Part shown: positions 24,512 to 35,761 of the stretch, in pieces
Layout of the letters: every line of letters begins with the position of its first letter
Numbering within the stretch: position 1 is the stretch's first letter
Assembly (NCBI RefSeq): GCF_016469035.1
Contig: NZ_JAEHJZ010000004.1
Span: 47,171 to 111,170 of the forward strand
Origin: Gelidibacter salicanalis
GTDB lineage: Bacteria > Bacteroidota > Bacteroidia > Flavobacteriales > Flavobacteriaceae
Reading direction: 5' to 3'
Length of the DNA: 64,000 nucleotides
Translations under genes and position numbers: made by a program
The notes under the pieces: model-generated
What the model was told of the DNA's origin: nothing
The model's input: the letters and a program-made list of their open reading frames with translations, nothing else
Database searches by the model: none

Positions 24512-27500
24512 ATGGACATCCAACATCCGTTTTCAATATATAATGCTTCGGCAGGAAGTGGCAAAACCTTTACACTTGTAAAAGTGTATTTAAAAATCTT
24601 ATTGACCTCCAGTCAAAAGAATGCGTTTAAAAACATATTGGCCCTAACTTTTACCAACAAAGCGGTTGCTGAGATGAAGGCTCGTGTGGTAGACATGCTT
24701 ATTGCTTTTGCAAATCCATCCATTTTGGAGAAGCCTACGCCAATGTTCACTATACTTTCTGAAGAACTCCAAATGGATTCCAAAGAACTGCATGAAAAGG
24801 CCAAGATTATTTTAAATACTATTGCCCATAACTATGCGGCCTTCGACATTTCTACCATTGATAAGTTTAACCATAGACTGATCAGGACATTTGCGCATGA
24901 CTTAAAATTGCCGCTAAATTTTGAAGTAGAGTTAGACACCAAAACAATTCTCGCCAAAGCGGTAGATCAACTTATTGACAAAGCGGGAACGGAAAAGGAA
25001 CTCACCAAAATATTAGTCGATTTTGCGATTGAAAAGGCTGACGATGATAAAAGCTGGGATGTGGCTTTTGATTTTAATCAGATTGCACAATTACTGATTA
25101 ATGAAAATGACCTCCCGTATATTGAATTGTTAAAAGATAAAACGCTAGATGATTTTAAAAATCTTAAAACACAACTTATTGCGCAAATTGGTCAATTAGA
25201 AACTGCTATTGCCCAAACTGCACAAGAAACCTTATCGCTTTTTGAAACCAATGGGTTGCAGTTTACTGATTTCTCGAGCAGCTATCTACCCAAACATTTT
25301 TTAAAATTATCTGAAAGCAATTTTGAGGTCAGTTTTGGCTTAAAGTGGCAACAGGATCTAAGCGACGGAAATCCATTGTATCCCAAAAAACGATTGGATG
25401 CCTATAAAATGACTGCCATTGACAATCTTCAACCGAGCATCAATACAGCGTTTGAAGAAACCAAGCAAGCCATTGTCCAATTTAAATTTCTGAGGAATGT
25501 TCTCAAAAACATCACTCCCTTATCCGTTTTGAATGCTATTTATAATAGTCTTCAAGATATTAAGGCCGATGAAGATCTGGTACTCATTTCAGAATTCAAC
25601 AGCTTAATCAGCAATGAAATAAAGTCGCAACCAGCGCCCTTTATTTATGAGCGGATGGGTGAAAAATTCAAGCATTACTTTATTGATGAGTTTCAGGACA
25701 CCTCCGTAAAACAGTGGGAAAATTTAATTCCTTTAATAGACAATGCCATCTCTGGTCAAAACTTAAAAGGCGAAACCGGCTCCGCAATGTTGGTAGGAGA
25801 CGCCAAACAGGCCATTTATAGATGGCGCGGCGGAAAGGCAGAACAATTTATAGATTTATATACAGCCAAGCAGCAGCCGTTTCAAACACCACAGAACGTT
25901 GAAAATCTACCCGCCAATTATAGGAGTTTAGAAACCATTGTAAATTTCAACAATAGTTTATTTAAGCATTTGTCTTCCTTCGTGGTTACGAACCCTTCCC
26001 ATCGCCAAATTTATGAAGCCAGCCATCAGCAGCCGTTTTTAAAGGGAGAAGGCTATATAGAATTGTCCTTATTAGAGTTTGAACCTGAAGAAAAGGATAA
26101 AACCTACGGATTCAACGTTCTGCAAGCGATCAAAAAAGCGCAGGACAACAAATTTGAATTGCGCGACATTTGCATCATTACAAGAAAAGCTAAAGAAGGC
26201 ATTGCGCTTGCTGAATATTTGAGTATTGAAGGTGTGCCTATCATTTCTTCGGAATCGTTACTGCTCAAAAATTCGCCTGAAGTACAATTTTTAACCAGCA
26301 TCATCGCCTTGGCTTCACAGCCTTATAATGACATGTTGAAAATTGAAACGCTGAGTTATTTGGCAGACCACCAACTTCATCTGAATGATAAACATTTGTT
26401 TTTTAACGGTCTGGTGCATTTGGAGGCTTCTGACATGTTTGAAAGACTCCAAGAGTACGACTTGTATTTCAATTTCAATCAATTTTTACAATTGCCCTTT
26501 TATGAGGCAGTAGAGAGTTTAGTGAGGCAGTTTCACCTCAATAAGACATCCAATGCATACATTCAATTTTTTCTGGATGAAGTGTTAGATTTTTCACAGA
26601 AATACAATGCGGGATTTTCAAGTTTCACTTCCCATTGGGACATTAAAAAAGAGAAACTTTCCATAACCTCTCCACAAGGCAATAATGCGGTGCAGATTAT
26701 GACCATTCACAAATCAAAAGGTTTGGAATTTCCGATTGTTATTTTCCCCTATGCTAACCAAGACATTTATTTTGATAGGTCTCCAAAAGTGTGGTTCCCC
26801 GTAGCACCAGAAGCTTTTAACGGATTTTCTAACGTTTTTATTAACCTCAATAAAGAGTTGCAGGAGCTGGGCCCCTTAGGTGAAAACATGTACACTGAAT
26901 ATAGGACGCAATTAGAATTGGACAGTATGAACCTGTTATATGTAGTGCTCACTCGCGCCGTAGAGCAACTTTACGTTATCTCAGAATATGATGTTGATAA
27001 AGCACAAAACGAAAAGCTTGGGTGGTATTCAGGATTGTTCATCAGTTACCTTAAATCTTTAGGCGTTTGGGATAGTTCCAAAAAGAGTTATACGTTTGGC
27101 TCTCCCACGCGCATCTTGTCTCCCAAAAAAATAGAAACTTCAACAACTCAAGAGCATTTTATTTCTGTCGCCAAAGAAGATCATGATTTAAAGATTGTCA
27201 CCAATGCCGGATACTTATGGGATACGCAACAAGAAGCGGCTATAGAAAAAGGAAATCTGGTCCATTTGATCATGTCAAAAATAGAGTCAGACACAGATAT
27301 CGATGTGGTTTTTGAAGCGTTTCAAAATAAAGGCGATTTAACCGCTCAACAATGTGTGGAACTAAGACCTATAATACTCAGCATTGTTCACCATGACAAA
27401 TTAAAAGCGTATTTTAAGTCAGGATTGCAGGTTTATAATGAAAAAGACATTTTAGCCTCCGGAGGTCTTATTTTAAGGCCAGACCGGATTGTAGTCAACA

Positions 27501-27664
27501 ACGCGCGTCAAGCGGTTATCATTGATTACAAAACGGGCACTGCCCATATAAACCATCATAATCAACTTAACGAATACCAAACTATTCTCGAAGAAATGGG
27601 TTTTAGTGTGGCAAAAAAAATACTTGTTTACATAAATGAGGACATTCAAATAAAAGAATTTTAA
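24512..27664 (+). CDS. AddA-like UvrD-family helicase-nuclease
   Basis: 1050 residues. Superfamily 1 helicase motifs run in order: [12 protein letters not shown] (Walker A, residue 10), [22 protein letters not shown] (Walker B), [24 protein letters not shown] and VVLTRAVEQ. The C-terminus has a RecB-type nuclease end with [15 protein letters not shown] and IIDYKTG. Together with the AddB-like protein encoded at 30437-33196 it should form a double-strand-break resection enzyme. The two genes are separated by kbl and ompA instead of being adjacent. Its stop codon is part of the next promoter. Confidence 0.9.
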   Translation: MDIQHPFSIYNASAGSGKTFTLVKVYLKILLTSSQKNAFKNILALTFTNKAVAEMKARVVDMLIAFANPSILEKPTPMFTILSEELQMDSKELHEKAKIILNTIAHNYAAFDISTIDKFNHRLIRTFAHDLKLPLNFEVELDTKTILAKAVDQLIDKAGTEKELTKILVDFAIEKADDDKSWDVAFDFNQIAQLLINENDLPYIELLKDKTLDDFKNLKTQLIAQIGQLETAIAQTAQETLSLFETNGLQFTDFSSSYLPKHFLKLSESNFEVSFGLKWQQDLSDGNPLYPKKRLDAYKMTAIDNLQPSINTAFEETKQAIVQFKFLRNVLKNITPLSVLNAIYNSLQDIKADEDLVLISEFNSLISNEIKSQPAPFIYERMGEKFKHYFIDEFQDTSVKQWENLIPLIDNAISGQNLKGETGSAMLVGDAKQAIYRWRGGKAEQFIDLYTAKQQPFQTPQNVENLPANYRSLETIVNFNNSLFKHLSSFVVTNPSHRQIYEASHQQPFLKGEGYIELSLLEFEPEEKDKTYGFNVLQAIKKAQDNKFELRDICIITRKAKEGIALAEYLSIEGVPIISSESLLLKNSPEVQFLTSIIALASQPYNDMLKIETLSYLADHQLHLNDKHLFFNGLVHLEASDMFERLQEYDLYFNFNQFLQLPFYEAVESLVRQFHLNKTSNAYIQFFLDEVLDFSQKYNAGFSSFTSHWDIKKEKLSITSPQGNNAVQIMTIHKSKGLEFPIVIFPYANQDIYFDRSPKVWFPVAPEAFNGFSNVFINLNKELQELGPLGENMYTEYRTQLELDSMNLLYVVLTRAVEQLYVISEYDVDKAQNEKLGWYSGLFISYLKSLGVWDSSKKSYTFGSPTRILSPKKIETSTTQEHFISVAKEDHDLKIVTNAGYLWDTQQEAAIEKGNLVHLIMSKIESDTDIDVVFEAFQNKGDLTAQQCVELRPIILSIVHHDKLKAYFKSGLQVYNEKDILASGGLILRPDRIVVNNARQAVIIDYKTGTAHINHHNQLNEYQTILEEMGFSVAKKILVYINEDIQIKEF

Positions 27665-27669
27665 CTTTG
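27662..27669 (+). promoter_or_regulatory. -7 box of kbl on the preceding stop codon
   Basis: TAACTTTG matches TAnnTTTG, and its TAA is the helicase-nuclease stop codon. It lies 18 bases before the kbl ATG at 27688 and rules out the TTG at 27667 as start. Confidence 0.55.
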
Positions 27670-27687
27670 CATAAAATCAAATACATC

Positions 27688-28884
27688 ATGTACGGCAACA
27701 AACTACAACAACACTTACAAAAAGAACTTAAAGACATTAAAGAAGCTGGACTTTATAAAGAAGAGCGCATTATCACCTCTCCTCAGGGTGCAGAAATCAC
27801 ACTGAACACTGGTGAGACAGTCTTAAATTTTTGTGCCAATAATTATTTAGGTCTTTCCTCACACCCAGAAGTCGTGAAGGCTGCCAAGGACACTTTGGAC
27901 TCACACGGTTTTGGAATGTCGTCAGTACGCTTTATTTGCGGTACACAAGACATCCATAAAACATTAGAACAAAAAATTGCCGAATTTTACGGTACTGAAG
28001 ATACCATCTTGTATGCTGCGGCCTTTGATGCCAATGGTGGTGTGTTTGAACCTTTATTGGATGCCAATGACGCTATTATATCAGATTCTTTAAACCATGC
28101 GTCCATTATTGATGGGGTGCGTTTGTGCAAAGCAGCTCGATATCGTTATGAAAATAGCAATATGGAAGATCTTGAACAACAACTTATCGCTGCCAATGAA
28201 AAGGGCGCCCGATTTAAGATTATTGTAACAGACGGCGTATTTTCTATGGACGGTATCGTAGCACCATTGGATAAAATTTGTGATTTAGCTGATAAATATG
28301 ATGCGATGGTCATGATTGACGAATGTCATGCTACTGGATTTATTGGCGAAACAGGTCGTGGCACCTTAGAAGAGAAGGGAGTGATGGATCGTATTGACAT
28401 TATTACAGGCACCTTAGGTAAGGCTATGGGAGGCGCCATGGGTGGTTATACTACAGGTAAAAAAGAAATTATAGCCTTATTGCGTCAACGCTCAAGACCA
28501 TATTTGTTCTCTAACTCTCTTGCGCCTGCTATTGTTGGTGCTTCTATTAAGGTATTTGAGATGCTGGCCAACGATACCACGCTAAGAGATCAACTGGCAG
28601 AAAACACTGCCTATTTTAAAGAAGGCATGCAAAAAGCAGGATTTGACATTATCAATGGAGATTCAGCAATTGTACCGGTCATGTTGTATGACGCAAAATT
28701 ATCTCAAACCATGGCAAACATGCTTCTGCAAGAAGGAATTTATGTAATAGGATTCTTTTTTCCCGTGGTTCCAAAAGACAAAGCCAGAATTAGAGTTCAG
28801 CTTTCAGCCGCTCATACAAAAGCGCATTTAGATAAGGCCATTGCAGCTTTTATTAAGGTTGGCAAAAGCTTGGAGATTATTTAA
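27688..28884 (+). CDS. kbl: Glycine C-acetyltransferase (2-amino-3-ketobutyrate CoA ligase)
   Basis: 398 residues from ATG 27688. It is an alpha-oxoamine synthase: [12 protein letters not shown] near the start, [10 protein letters not shown], and the PLP lysine in [10 protein letters not shown]. It splits 2-amino-3-ketobutyrate into glycine and acetyl-CoA in threonine breakdown. The usual partner threonine dehydrogenase is not next to it. Related enzymes (AONS, SPT) share the fold, but the N-terminal region and length match Kbl best. Confidence 0.9.
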   Translation: MYGNKLQQHLQKELKDIKEAGLYKEERIITSPQGAEITLNTGETVLNFCANNYLGLSSHPEVVKAAKDTLDSHGFGMSSVRFICGTQDIHKTLEQKIAEFYGTEDTILYAAAFDANGGVFEPLLDANDAIISDSLNHASIIDGVRLCKAARYRYENSNMEDLEQQLIAANEKGARFKIIVTDGVFSMDGIVAPLDKICDLADKYDAMVMIDECHATGFIGETGRGTLEEKGVMDRIDIITGTLGKAMGGAMGGYTTGKKEIIALLRQRSRPYLFSNSLAPAIVGASIKVFEMLANDTTLRDQLAENTAYFKEGMQKAGFDIINGDSAIVPVMLYDAKLSQTMANMLLQEGIYVIGFFFPVVPKDKARIRVQLSAAHTKAHLDKAIAAFIKVGKSLEII

Positions 28885-28931
28885 ATTCAGTCCAAACACT
28901 GATATTTTAAGAAAATTACTATAATATTTTA

Positions 28932-28939
28932 TATATTTG
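28932..28939 (+). promoter_or_regulatory. -7 box of the OmpA family gene
   Basis: TATATTTG, exact TAnnTTTG match, about 70 bases before the ATG; the implied leader is about 63 bases. Confidence 0.55.
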
Positions 28940-29008
28940 TCTTTGTTAATAAAATTTTACAACTTACTTTTGTCCATTAATTAACACTTAAAATTAAATT
29001 ATTAGAAT

Positions 29009-30370
29009 ATGAAAAATCTTAGCAGATTATTTTTCGCTATGTTGCTTGTATTGAGCTTTAGCAACGCCAACGCGCAAGACGAAAACAACCCTTGGGCAAT
29101 TGGGGTTGGTGTGAACGCAGTTGACTTTTATCCAACAGGCGAAGACGGCCAAGGTGAAATCTTTGATGAATACTTCAATTTTGGAGATCACTACAACGTC
29201 TTGCCTTCTTTATCTTCTATCTCTGTTTCTAGATACCTATCTGACGGATTTACATTAACCGCAGCAGGTACTATCAACGAAATCAGTAAAATTGGAGATA
29301 GTTCAGCTGATGATTTATCTTACTATGGATTAGATGGTACAGTTAGATACAGTTTTGCAAGTCTTGTAAACTCTCCTGTTTTTGAGCCTTATTTAGGCGT
29401 AGGTGGTGGTTACACATGGGTTGACGACATTGGTGCAGGTACTTTAAACGGAACTTTAGGTTTTAACTTATGGTTTTCTGAAAATATCGGTATGACTGTA
29501 CAGTCTGCTTACAAGCATTCATTTGAAGACTATTTAGCTACACATTTCCAACATACTGTTGGTTTAGCTCTTAAATTCGGTGGAAAAGATACTGATGGAG
29601 ACGGTGTATATGACAAAGATGACGCTTGTCCGGATGTTCCTGGTTTAGCAGCTTTTAATGGTTGTCCAGATTCTGACAACGATGGTATTGAAGATTCTAA
29701 AGATGATTGTCCTAACGAAGCTGGTTTAGCTGAGTTTAACGGTTGTCCTGATACTGACGGTGATGGTGTTCCAGATAACAAAGACGAATGTCCTACAGTT
29801 GCTGGCTTGAAAGCATTAAACGGTTGTCCTGATGCTGATGGCGATGGTGTAGCTGATAAAGATGACGAATGTCCTAATGAAGCTGGTCCTGCTGCAAACA
29901 AAGGATGTCCTTGGAAAGATACAGACGGCGACGGTGTATTAGACAAAGATGACAAATGTCCTAACGAAGCTGGCACAGTAGCAAACAATGGTTGTCCTGA
30001 AGTTAAGCCAACTGTTGAAGAAATGAAAACTCTTAACGAGTACGCTAGAACAATCTTATTTGATACAGGTAAATCTACCTTCAAAAAAGAATCTATCCAA
30101 ACGTTAGAGTCTATGCATGCTATCTTCCACAAATATCCAGAAGCAACTTTCGTTCTAGAAGGATATACTGATAGTGTTGGATCAGAAAGATCTAACCAAT
30201 TATTGTCAGAAAGAAGAGCTACTGCAGTAAAAGATTGGTTAATTGCAAATGGAATTGAAACAGAGCGTTTAACAGCGAAAGGTTTTGGTGAAGAGAATCC
30301 AATTGATTCTAACAAAACTGCTGCTGGTAGAACTAACAACAGACGTGTAGAAGTAAAACTTACAAACTAA
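29009..30370 (+). CDS. OmpA family protein with thrombospondin type 3 repeats
   Basis: 453 residues. A signal peptide ends at NANAQ. Residues 25-190 are predicted beta-barrel. Five TSP3 calcium-binding repeats follow (each near DTDGDGVxDxxDxCP, about residues 192-335), and an OmpA peptidoglycan-binding domain closes the protein ([22 protein letters not shown]). It links the outer membrane to peptidoglycan, with a calcium-stiffened spacer. The repeats vary little in DNA and could change in number by recombination. It has its own promoter and terminator. Confidence 0.93.
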   Translation: MKNLSRLFFAMLLVLSFSNANAQDENNPWAIGVGVNAVDFYPTGEDGQGEIFDEYFNFGDHYNVLPSLSSISVSRYLSDGFTLTAAGTINEISKIGDSSADDLSYYGLDGTVRYSFASLVNSPVFEPYLGVGGGYTWVDDIGAGTLNGTLGFNLWFSENIGMTVQSAYKHSFEDYLATHFQHTVGLALKFGGKDTDGDGVYDKDDACPDVPGLAAFNGCPDSDNDGIEDSKDDCPNEAGLAEFNGCPDTDGDGVPDNKDECPTVAGLKALNGCPDADGDGVADKDDECPNEAGPAANKGCPWKDTDGDGVLDKDDKCPNEAGTVANNGCPEVKPTVEEMKTLNEYARTILFDTGKSTFKKESIQTLESMHAIFHKYPEATFVLEGYTDSVGSERSNQLLSERRATAVKDWLIANGIETERLTAKGFGEENPIDSNKTAAGRTNNRRVEVKLTN

Positions 30371-30394
30371 GTTTTAACACCTAATAATATTTAG

Positions 30395-30425
30395 AAAAAA
30401 CGCTCCGATATTCGGGGCGTTTTTT
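30395..30425 (+). terminator. Terminator after the OmpA family gene
   Basis: Stem AACGCTCCG with CGGGGCGTT (one wobble), flanked by A and T runs; it ends 11 bases before the AddB-like start. Confidence 0.8.
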
Positions 30426-30436
30426 ATATTTATAAC

Positions 30437-33196
30437 ATGACAAGTTTTCTAAAAGAAGTAATAGACCACATACAAAAAGAAGAGACGGATATAGCAAATC
30501 TGACCTTTATCTTGCCCAGTAAAAGGGCGGGCACATTCTTAAAGAACATTCTTTCCCAAAGCATCTCGAAAACTATTTTTGCGCCAGAAATTTTATCAAT
30601 TGAAGAATTCGTTGAAGAATTGTCTGAACTTAATTACGCCACCAACACCGAGCTCCTTTTTGAGTTCTACAAGATTTACAAAGAACTCACACCAGAACCT
30701 CAACAAGAAACCTTTGATCAGTTTTCTAAATGGGGCCAACTCCTACTTCAAGATTTTAATGAAATCGATCGGTTCCTTATAGAACCAGACTATATTTTTG
30801 AATACCTAAAATCGATTAAAGAACTAAATCATTGGTCGTTATCAGAGCCGCAGACGCCGTATATTGAGAACTATCTATCTTTTTGGAACCGTCTTAAAGT
30901 TTACTACACTAAATTTAAAGCCGAGTTAATCTTAAACAAAAAAGGATATCAAGGCTTAGTCTATAGAGAAGCAGTAAACGGCATTGAACCTTACATAGCT
31001 TCCAACCCAAACAAACAACATGTTTTTATTGGCTTTAACGCCCTAAATAAAGCTGAAGAACGCATTATCCAAGAATTGCTGCAACACAAATTAGCCAGCA
31101 TTTATTGGGATATTGACCAGGCATTTATAAACAACCCGATCCATGATGCCGGCTTATTTATAAGACAACATCTTAAAAATTGGCCCTATTTTAAACATCA
31201 TAACATTCAATGGATAGGTAACAATTACAGTGTAGCAAAGGACATTCATACCATTGCTGTTCCAAAAAACATTGGCCAAGTTAAATATATTGGAGCGTTG
31301 TTAGATAGTTTACCACTGGCCGATTTAAAAAAGACCGCAGTTGTGTTAGGAGATGAAACGCTTTTAATGCCACTACTCAATTCTATACCTGAAAAAGTAG
31401 AGGCCATTAATATTACCATGGGCCTTCCTTTGAAATCCGTGCCTCTGGCTTCCTTATTTGATGCCCTTTTTAAGGTTCAAAAAAATCATACCAATGAACT
31501 TTATTATAAGGATGTGGTTGCCATTTTATCGCACGCCTCTATACAATCTGTATTAACGCACAACAACATCAATTACAGCAGTCAGATTATCAATTACATC
31601 CAGAGCAACAATATTGTAACCATAACCGTTGAGAAACTAATTGGGTTGGCAGAGTCAAAGCAAGATGTTATGAGGCTCTTATTTCAATCTTGGCATAATG
31701 ACCCAGAAAAAGCACTTAAAAACTGCTCTCAACTCATCTTAACCCTAAAAGCGCATCTCGATGTAGATAAATCAAAACATCTATTGGCCTTGGAATACCT
31801 GTATCGATTCAACCAGATTTTCAATGAACTCCAACGTTACAATACCAAGTACGCACTCATTAGCAACAGTACCACCCTCTACTATCTCTACAGAGAACTT
31901 TTAAGCAGTGAAACCTTAGATTTTCAAGGAGAACCTTTACAAGGTCTTCAAATTATGGGAATGTTGGAATCTCGTGTGCTCGATTTTGAAACGGTGATTA
32001 TCTCTTCCGTTAACGAAGGCATCCTTCCGGCTGGAAAAAGTACAAATTCGTTTATTCCTTTTGATGTTAAACTTGAGAATGGCTTACCCACCTATAAAGA
32101 AAAAGATGCGGTGTATACCTATCATTTTTACCGACTCTTACAACGTGCCAAAAACGTGTATATCATTTATAATACAGAACCTGATGTGTTAAACGGTGGT
32201 GAGAAAAGTCGTTTTATCACGCAGCTTCAAATAGAAAATATCCACGCCATCAAACATAGTATCGTGGTTCCTAAAGTGGAGGTGGCCCAAAAATCGCCCA
32301 TAATTATTACAAAAACCGAATCCGTTTCCCAACAATTACAGCAAGTTGCGACCAACGGATTTTCGCCATCCTCTCTCACCAATTATATCAGAAATCCTAT
32401 CGACTTTTACTATCAAAAGGTGCTGAAGATTCAGAGCTTTGAAGATGTAGAAGAAACAGTTGCAGCCAACACCTTAGGAAGTGTAATTCATCAAACTTTG
32501 GAGGACTTTTATACCCCTTATAAAGGTCAATTCTTGACAGAAGCCCATTTAAAGCAAATGAAAACCTTGATTAATGAAAGCGTCACACATCATTTTAAGT
32601 CGTTGTATAAGGAAGGCGACATGACCAAAGGGAAGAATCTGATCATTCTTGAAGTTGCAAAACGCTATGTGTCCAATTTTATCAGTAAGGAAATGGAAAC
32701 CTTAAAAGCGGGACATCAAATTAAGATTATCGATCTAGAAAAAAAACTGAACATTGAACTCAACATTCCTGAACTGGCATTTCCTGTTCATTTAAGAGGC
32801 TCTGTAGATCGAATTGACGAGTTTGATGGTACGCTGAGGATTATTGATTATAAGACAGGAAAAGTCAGCCAAGGGCAAGTAGAAATAGTCGAATGGGAAG
32901 ACATGACTTCAGATTATACGAAATACAGTAAAAGTTTTCAAATCTTGGCTTATGCCTATATGCTCAATGAAACTGAAAGATTTGCCCAACCTATTGAAGC
33001 AGGGATTATTTCTTTCAAGAACCTTCAGGGCGACTATTTTTTAAAATTTGGAAAAAAACCATCGGCGAGAAGCAGGGACAAAGAACACAACATCTCACCA
33101 GAAACATTAGAGGCGTTTTATATAGAACTTAAAAAATTGATTTTGGAGATTTGTAATTCTGACCTGGATTTTATTGAAAAAGATGTTGAACATTAG
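30437..33196 (+). CDS. AddB-like PD-(D/E)XK nuclease
   Basis: 919 residues. An inactivated helicase-like N-terminal part is followed by a RecB-type nuclease at about residues 640-900: SSLTNYIRNPIDFYY, LGSVIHQTLEDFY (His), GSVDRIDE (Asp) and RIIDYKTGK (Asp, Lys). No Walker A is seen, as in several AddB proteins. It is the likely partner of the AddA-like helicase-nuclease 2.8 kb upstream. The stop overlaps by four bases with the convergent histidine kinase gene. Confidence 0.85.
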   Translation: MTSFLKEVIDHIQKEETDIANLTFILPSKRAGTFLKNILSQSISKTIFAPEILSIEEFVEELSELNYATNTELLFEFYKIYKELTPEPQQETFDQFSKWGQLLLQDFNEIDRFLIEPDYIFEYLKSIKELNHWSLSEPQTPYIENYLSFWNRLKVYYTKFKAELILNKKGYQGLVYREAVNGIEPYIASNPNKQHVFIGFNALNKAEERIIQELLQHKLASIYWDIDQAFINNPIHDAGLFIRQHLKNWPYFKHHNIQWIGNNYSVAKDIHTIAVPKNIGQVKYIGALLDSLPLADLKKTAVVLGDETLLMPLLNSIPEKVEAINITMGLPLKSVPLASLFDALFKVQKNHTNELYYKDVVAILSHASIQSVLTHNNINYSSQIINYIQSNNIVTITVEKLIGLAESKQDVMRLLFQSWHNDPEKALKNCSQLILTLKAHLDVDKSKHLLALEYLYRFNQIFNELQRYNTKYALISNSTTLYYLYRELLSSETLDFQGEPLQGLQIMGMLESRVLDFETVIISSVNEGILPAGKSTNSFIPFDVKLENGLPTYKEKDAVYTYHFYRLLQRAKNVYIIYNTEPDVLNGGEKSRFITQLQIENIHAIKHSIVVPKVEVAQKSPIIITKTESVSQQLQQVATNGFSPSSLTNYIRNPIDFYYQKVLKIQSFEDVEETVAANTLGSVIHQTLEDFYTPYKGQFLTEAHLKQMKTLINESVTHHFKSLYKEGDMTKGKNLIILEVAKRYVSNFISKEMETLKAGHQIKIIDLEKKLNIELNIPELAFPVHLRGSVDRIDEFDGTLRIIDYKTGKVSQGQVEIVEWEDMTSDYTKYSKSFQILAYAYMLNETERFAQPIEAGIISFKNLQGDYFLKFGKKPSARSRDKEHNISPETLEAFYIELKKLILEICNSDLDFIEKDVEH

Positions 33197-35565
33197 GCCG
33201 TTTTGGATGTTAAACTTCGTAGCTGGTAAATTTTTTTCATAAGCACTTCCTTATCAACAGGTTTGGTCATATAATCATTCATCCCAATTTCTAACACTTT
33301 TTGACGTGTTTCTTGCATCGCGTCTGCAGTAACTGCAATTATGGGGATGTCTTCAATTTCGGATCCCAAGATCCCGCTGCGTATAATTTGTGTCGCTTCA
33401 TAACCATCCATAATAGGCATCTGCAAATCCATTAAAATAAGATCATAAGCATCTTTTTCAAGAGCTTCCACAGCCTTCTGTCCATTGTCTACAACAACAA
33501 AACTGATGTTTTGCGAACACCCTAACAACTTTTTCATCACCATTTGATTGAGCACATTATCTTCTACAACCAAGATATGCATTTCTGGGAATAAGCTTAT
33601 TGTTAAGACTGATTCGTCCGCATATTCCCTATGTCTAGCAACCACTTCAATAGGCAAGTCGATAAAAACACTAGTGCCTTCTCCTTCCTTGCTTTCAAAT
33701 TTAATTGTTCCTTTAAAAAGGCCCACTAGCTGCCTTACAATCGTAAGCCCAAGGCCAATGCCCCCAATTTGGCGTTTATGATCTAAACGCATTTGACTAA
33801 AACTGTCATACATATACCTTTTCATGTCATCTTTGATTCCAATACCAGTGTCCGCAATATGAAAAGAAAAGCGCGAGTGATTTTTGGACTGAAAGGTACA
33901 TTTTAGAGTGAACTTTACCTGCCCTATAGTTGTGAATTTTACAGCGTTGCACAATACATTATTGATAATTTGCACAAACCGTACAGCATCACCTTTAACA
34001 ATTGCTGGAATCTCAGGATCAATCTCAAAGTGGTACTTTAACCCTTTTCTCTCTGCCTCCAGTTTCCAATTACGGCTAATCTGATTAAGCGCAATTGAAG
34101 GATCAAAATCTTCCATGGTTAACTCCAGTGCATTAGTCTCAATTTTTTCAAAATCTAATATGTCATTGATGTTGCTCAATAAGCTCAACGATGCGTTTTT
34201 GATAATCTCATAATTCTTTTTATGCTCTTGGTCAGAACGGCTACTTAATTGCATTTCTGCAATACCCATAATGGCATTAATAGGTGTTCGTAATTCATGG
34301 CTCATATTTGACATGAAATACGTTTTTAGTTGGCTTATTTCTTCTGAATTTGTCAAAGCTTCTTCTTGGGAAGTCTCTTTTTCTTCTCTCAACCTTTTGA
34401 TAAGATTCGTCATGGATAACGATAAAAATATAACTTCCAAACCACTTCCAAACTTAGCACTGTTAAGCGTATAAAAATTATTCGGCAACAAACTCAAATT
34501 ATTCATGACAAATCCTAAAAGCCCTACTACTAAAAAGAATATTCCAATAGAAAAAAATGAATCAACTGCCATACCTTTGTAGCGCATCACAAAAACCGTT
34601 GTCAGAATTAAAGACAAGCTTATCAATCCGTTTATATTACTCAACGGATACACAAAAGCCATCATTTTTGGGCTTATAAGTACCATTAGAAGTAAAATCC
34701 CTATCACTACATAGAAAAATTTGTACCATTTATAGGAAGAATTGAGCTGTGTTTGGACACTTAAAAAATGCTCGCAATATTTTAGGAGAAAAAAATTGGT
34801 GGCCAATGCCGTAAACAACACAGCTTTATCATTAAAAAAGCCACCATTTGGGAATATATACTGAAAAATAAAGCCGTCCAATGTGCTTTGCAATAAGCCG
34901 ATTGAAAACACATAAATGCCATAGTACAAAAAAGATTTAGCTTTTAAACTTATATAAAAAAATAAGTAGATGATTCCCGCTAAAAAAAGCATACCATAAA
35001 ACAGTCCAAGAAATAACTGTTGCTTATAGTTCATGATCCAGAATGCTGTTTCTGAATACAGAGCCAATGGTAAATTAATTGTTTCACCATCACTCTTTAA
35101 ATGAATATAGAATTGCTGTACTGTTTGAGGGGATAACATAATTTTAAAAACCGTGGAACGATGTGGTATTTGGCGGTCTTCAAACTTAATTTGATCACCA
35201 CTTTGAAAATGGATGATACCAGAGTCTAAAGTTTGATACAAATCAGCTTTGTCAGTGACAGGACGTGCCGTTTCCAAATAATAAACAATTGGGACATCAG
35301 TGATGTTCTGCATTTTAAAACGCATCCAATAATGGTCAGATGTAAACCCAACACTGTGATTTTCAGATTTCAGACTGTTGAATCCTGTAAATGTGTCCTG
35401 TTGTTGAAGAAACTCAGCTAGGCTGTAATCATTTTCTCCAACGTTGATAAAATCAGCGTATTCATAAAGTTCTCCCTTGCTGGTTGAAGAATTATAAATA
35501 AGATTTTGAGCTGACAAGCCAGCACATATAAAATAGGCACAAAGTAGGAGTAGTTTTTGTTTCAT
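33193..35565 (-). CDS. Hybrid sensor histidine kinase/response regulator, 7TMR-DISM type
   Basis: 790 residues. A signal peptide is followed by a periplasmic DISM-type beta domain (to about 180), seven transmembrane helices (about 180-385), a short coiled coil, a HisKA dimerisation domain with the phospho-His in SNMSHELRTPINA, an HATPase domain (GIGLGLTIV), and a receiver with the phospho-Asp in DLILMDLQMPIMDG. The extracellular domain resembles those sensing carbohydrates or small ligands, but the ligand is unknown. No DNA-binding regulator is adjacent, so the output is unclear. Confidence 0.92.
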   Translation of the reverse strand: MKQKLLLLCAYFICAGLSAQNLIYNSSTSKGELYEYADFINVGENDYSLAEFLQQQDTFTGFNSLKSENHSVGFTSDHYWMRFKMQNITDVPIVYYLETARPVTDKADLYQTLDSGIIHFQSGDQIKFEDRQIPHRSTVFKIMLSPQTVQQFYIHLKSDGETINLPLALYSETAFWIMNYKQQLFLGLFYGMLFLAGIIYLFFYISLKAKSFLYYGIYVFSIGLLQSTLDGFIFQYIFPNGGFFNDKAVLFTALATNFFLLKYCEHFLSVQTQLNSSYKWYKFFYVVIGILLLMVLISPKMMAFVYPLSNINGLISLSLILTTVFVMRYKGMAVDSFFSIGIFFLVVGLLGFVMNNLSLLPNNFYTLNSAKFGSGLEVIFLSLSMTNLIKRLREEKETSQEEALTNSEEISQLKTYFMSNMSHELRTPINAIMGIAEMQLSSRSDQEHKKNYEIIKNASLSLLSNINDILDFEKIETNALELTMEDFDPSIALNQISRNWKLEAERKGLKYHFEIDPEIPAIVKGDAVRFVQIINNVLCNAVKFTTIGQVKFTLKCTFQSKNHSRFSFHIADTGIGIKDDMKRYMYDSFSQMRLDHKRQIGGIGLGLTIVRQLVGLFKGTIKFESKEGEGTSVFIDLPIEVVARHREYADESVLTISLFPEMHILVVEDNVLNQMVMKKLLGCSQNISFVVVDNGQKAVEALEKDAYDLILMDLQMPIMDGYEATQIIRSGILGSEIEDIPIIAVTADAMQETRQKVLEIGMNDYMTKPVDKEVLMKKIYQLRSLTSKTA

Positions 35566-35655
35566 GGTTGGGGCCTTTAAACACTTTAAACTTACGAAAA
35601 AACAATAGATATGGTTTAAATGTAAGATTAAATAGCGTTAGAACAACATAAAAAC

Positions 35656-35681
35656 AAAAAAGCAACGCTTTCGCATTGCTT
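35656..35681 (-). terminator. Terminator of tRNA-Ala
   Basis: On the minus strand AAGCAATGC pairs with GCGTTGCTT (one wobble), loop GAAA, followed by T residues. It lies directly downstream of the tRNA. Confidence 0.75.
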
Positions 35682-35687
35682 TTCCCG

Positions 35688-35761
35688 TGGAGAAGATCGG
35701 GCTCGAACCGACGACCTCTTGGCTGCCAGCCAAGCGCTCTAGCCAACTGAGCTACATCCCC
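35688..35761 (-). tRNA. tRNA-Ala(GGC)
   Basis: 74 bases forming a full cloverleaf on the minus strand: acceptor GGGGATG with CTTCTCC (one T-T mismatch), D arm with GCTCAGTTGGCTAGAGC, anticodon stem CTTGG/CCAAG around CTGGCAG (anticodon GGC), and T arm GTCGG/CCGAT around TTCGAGC. The last base is the discriminator A; CCA is not fully encoded. Its first ten bases overlap the end of the GIY-YIG gene upstream. Confidence 0.93.

Noticed and set aside
29530-30339. 269-codon ORF antisense to the OmpA/TSP3 gene
   Set aside because: Its Ser/Pro-rich sequence is the mirror of the TSP3 repeats; the sense frame has clear domains, so it is a shadow frame.
35492-35746. 84-codon minus-strand ORF over the tRNA and the kinase start
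   Set aside because: It runs through the tRNA-Ala and its terminator and overlaps the kinase signal peptide; no family-like features.
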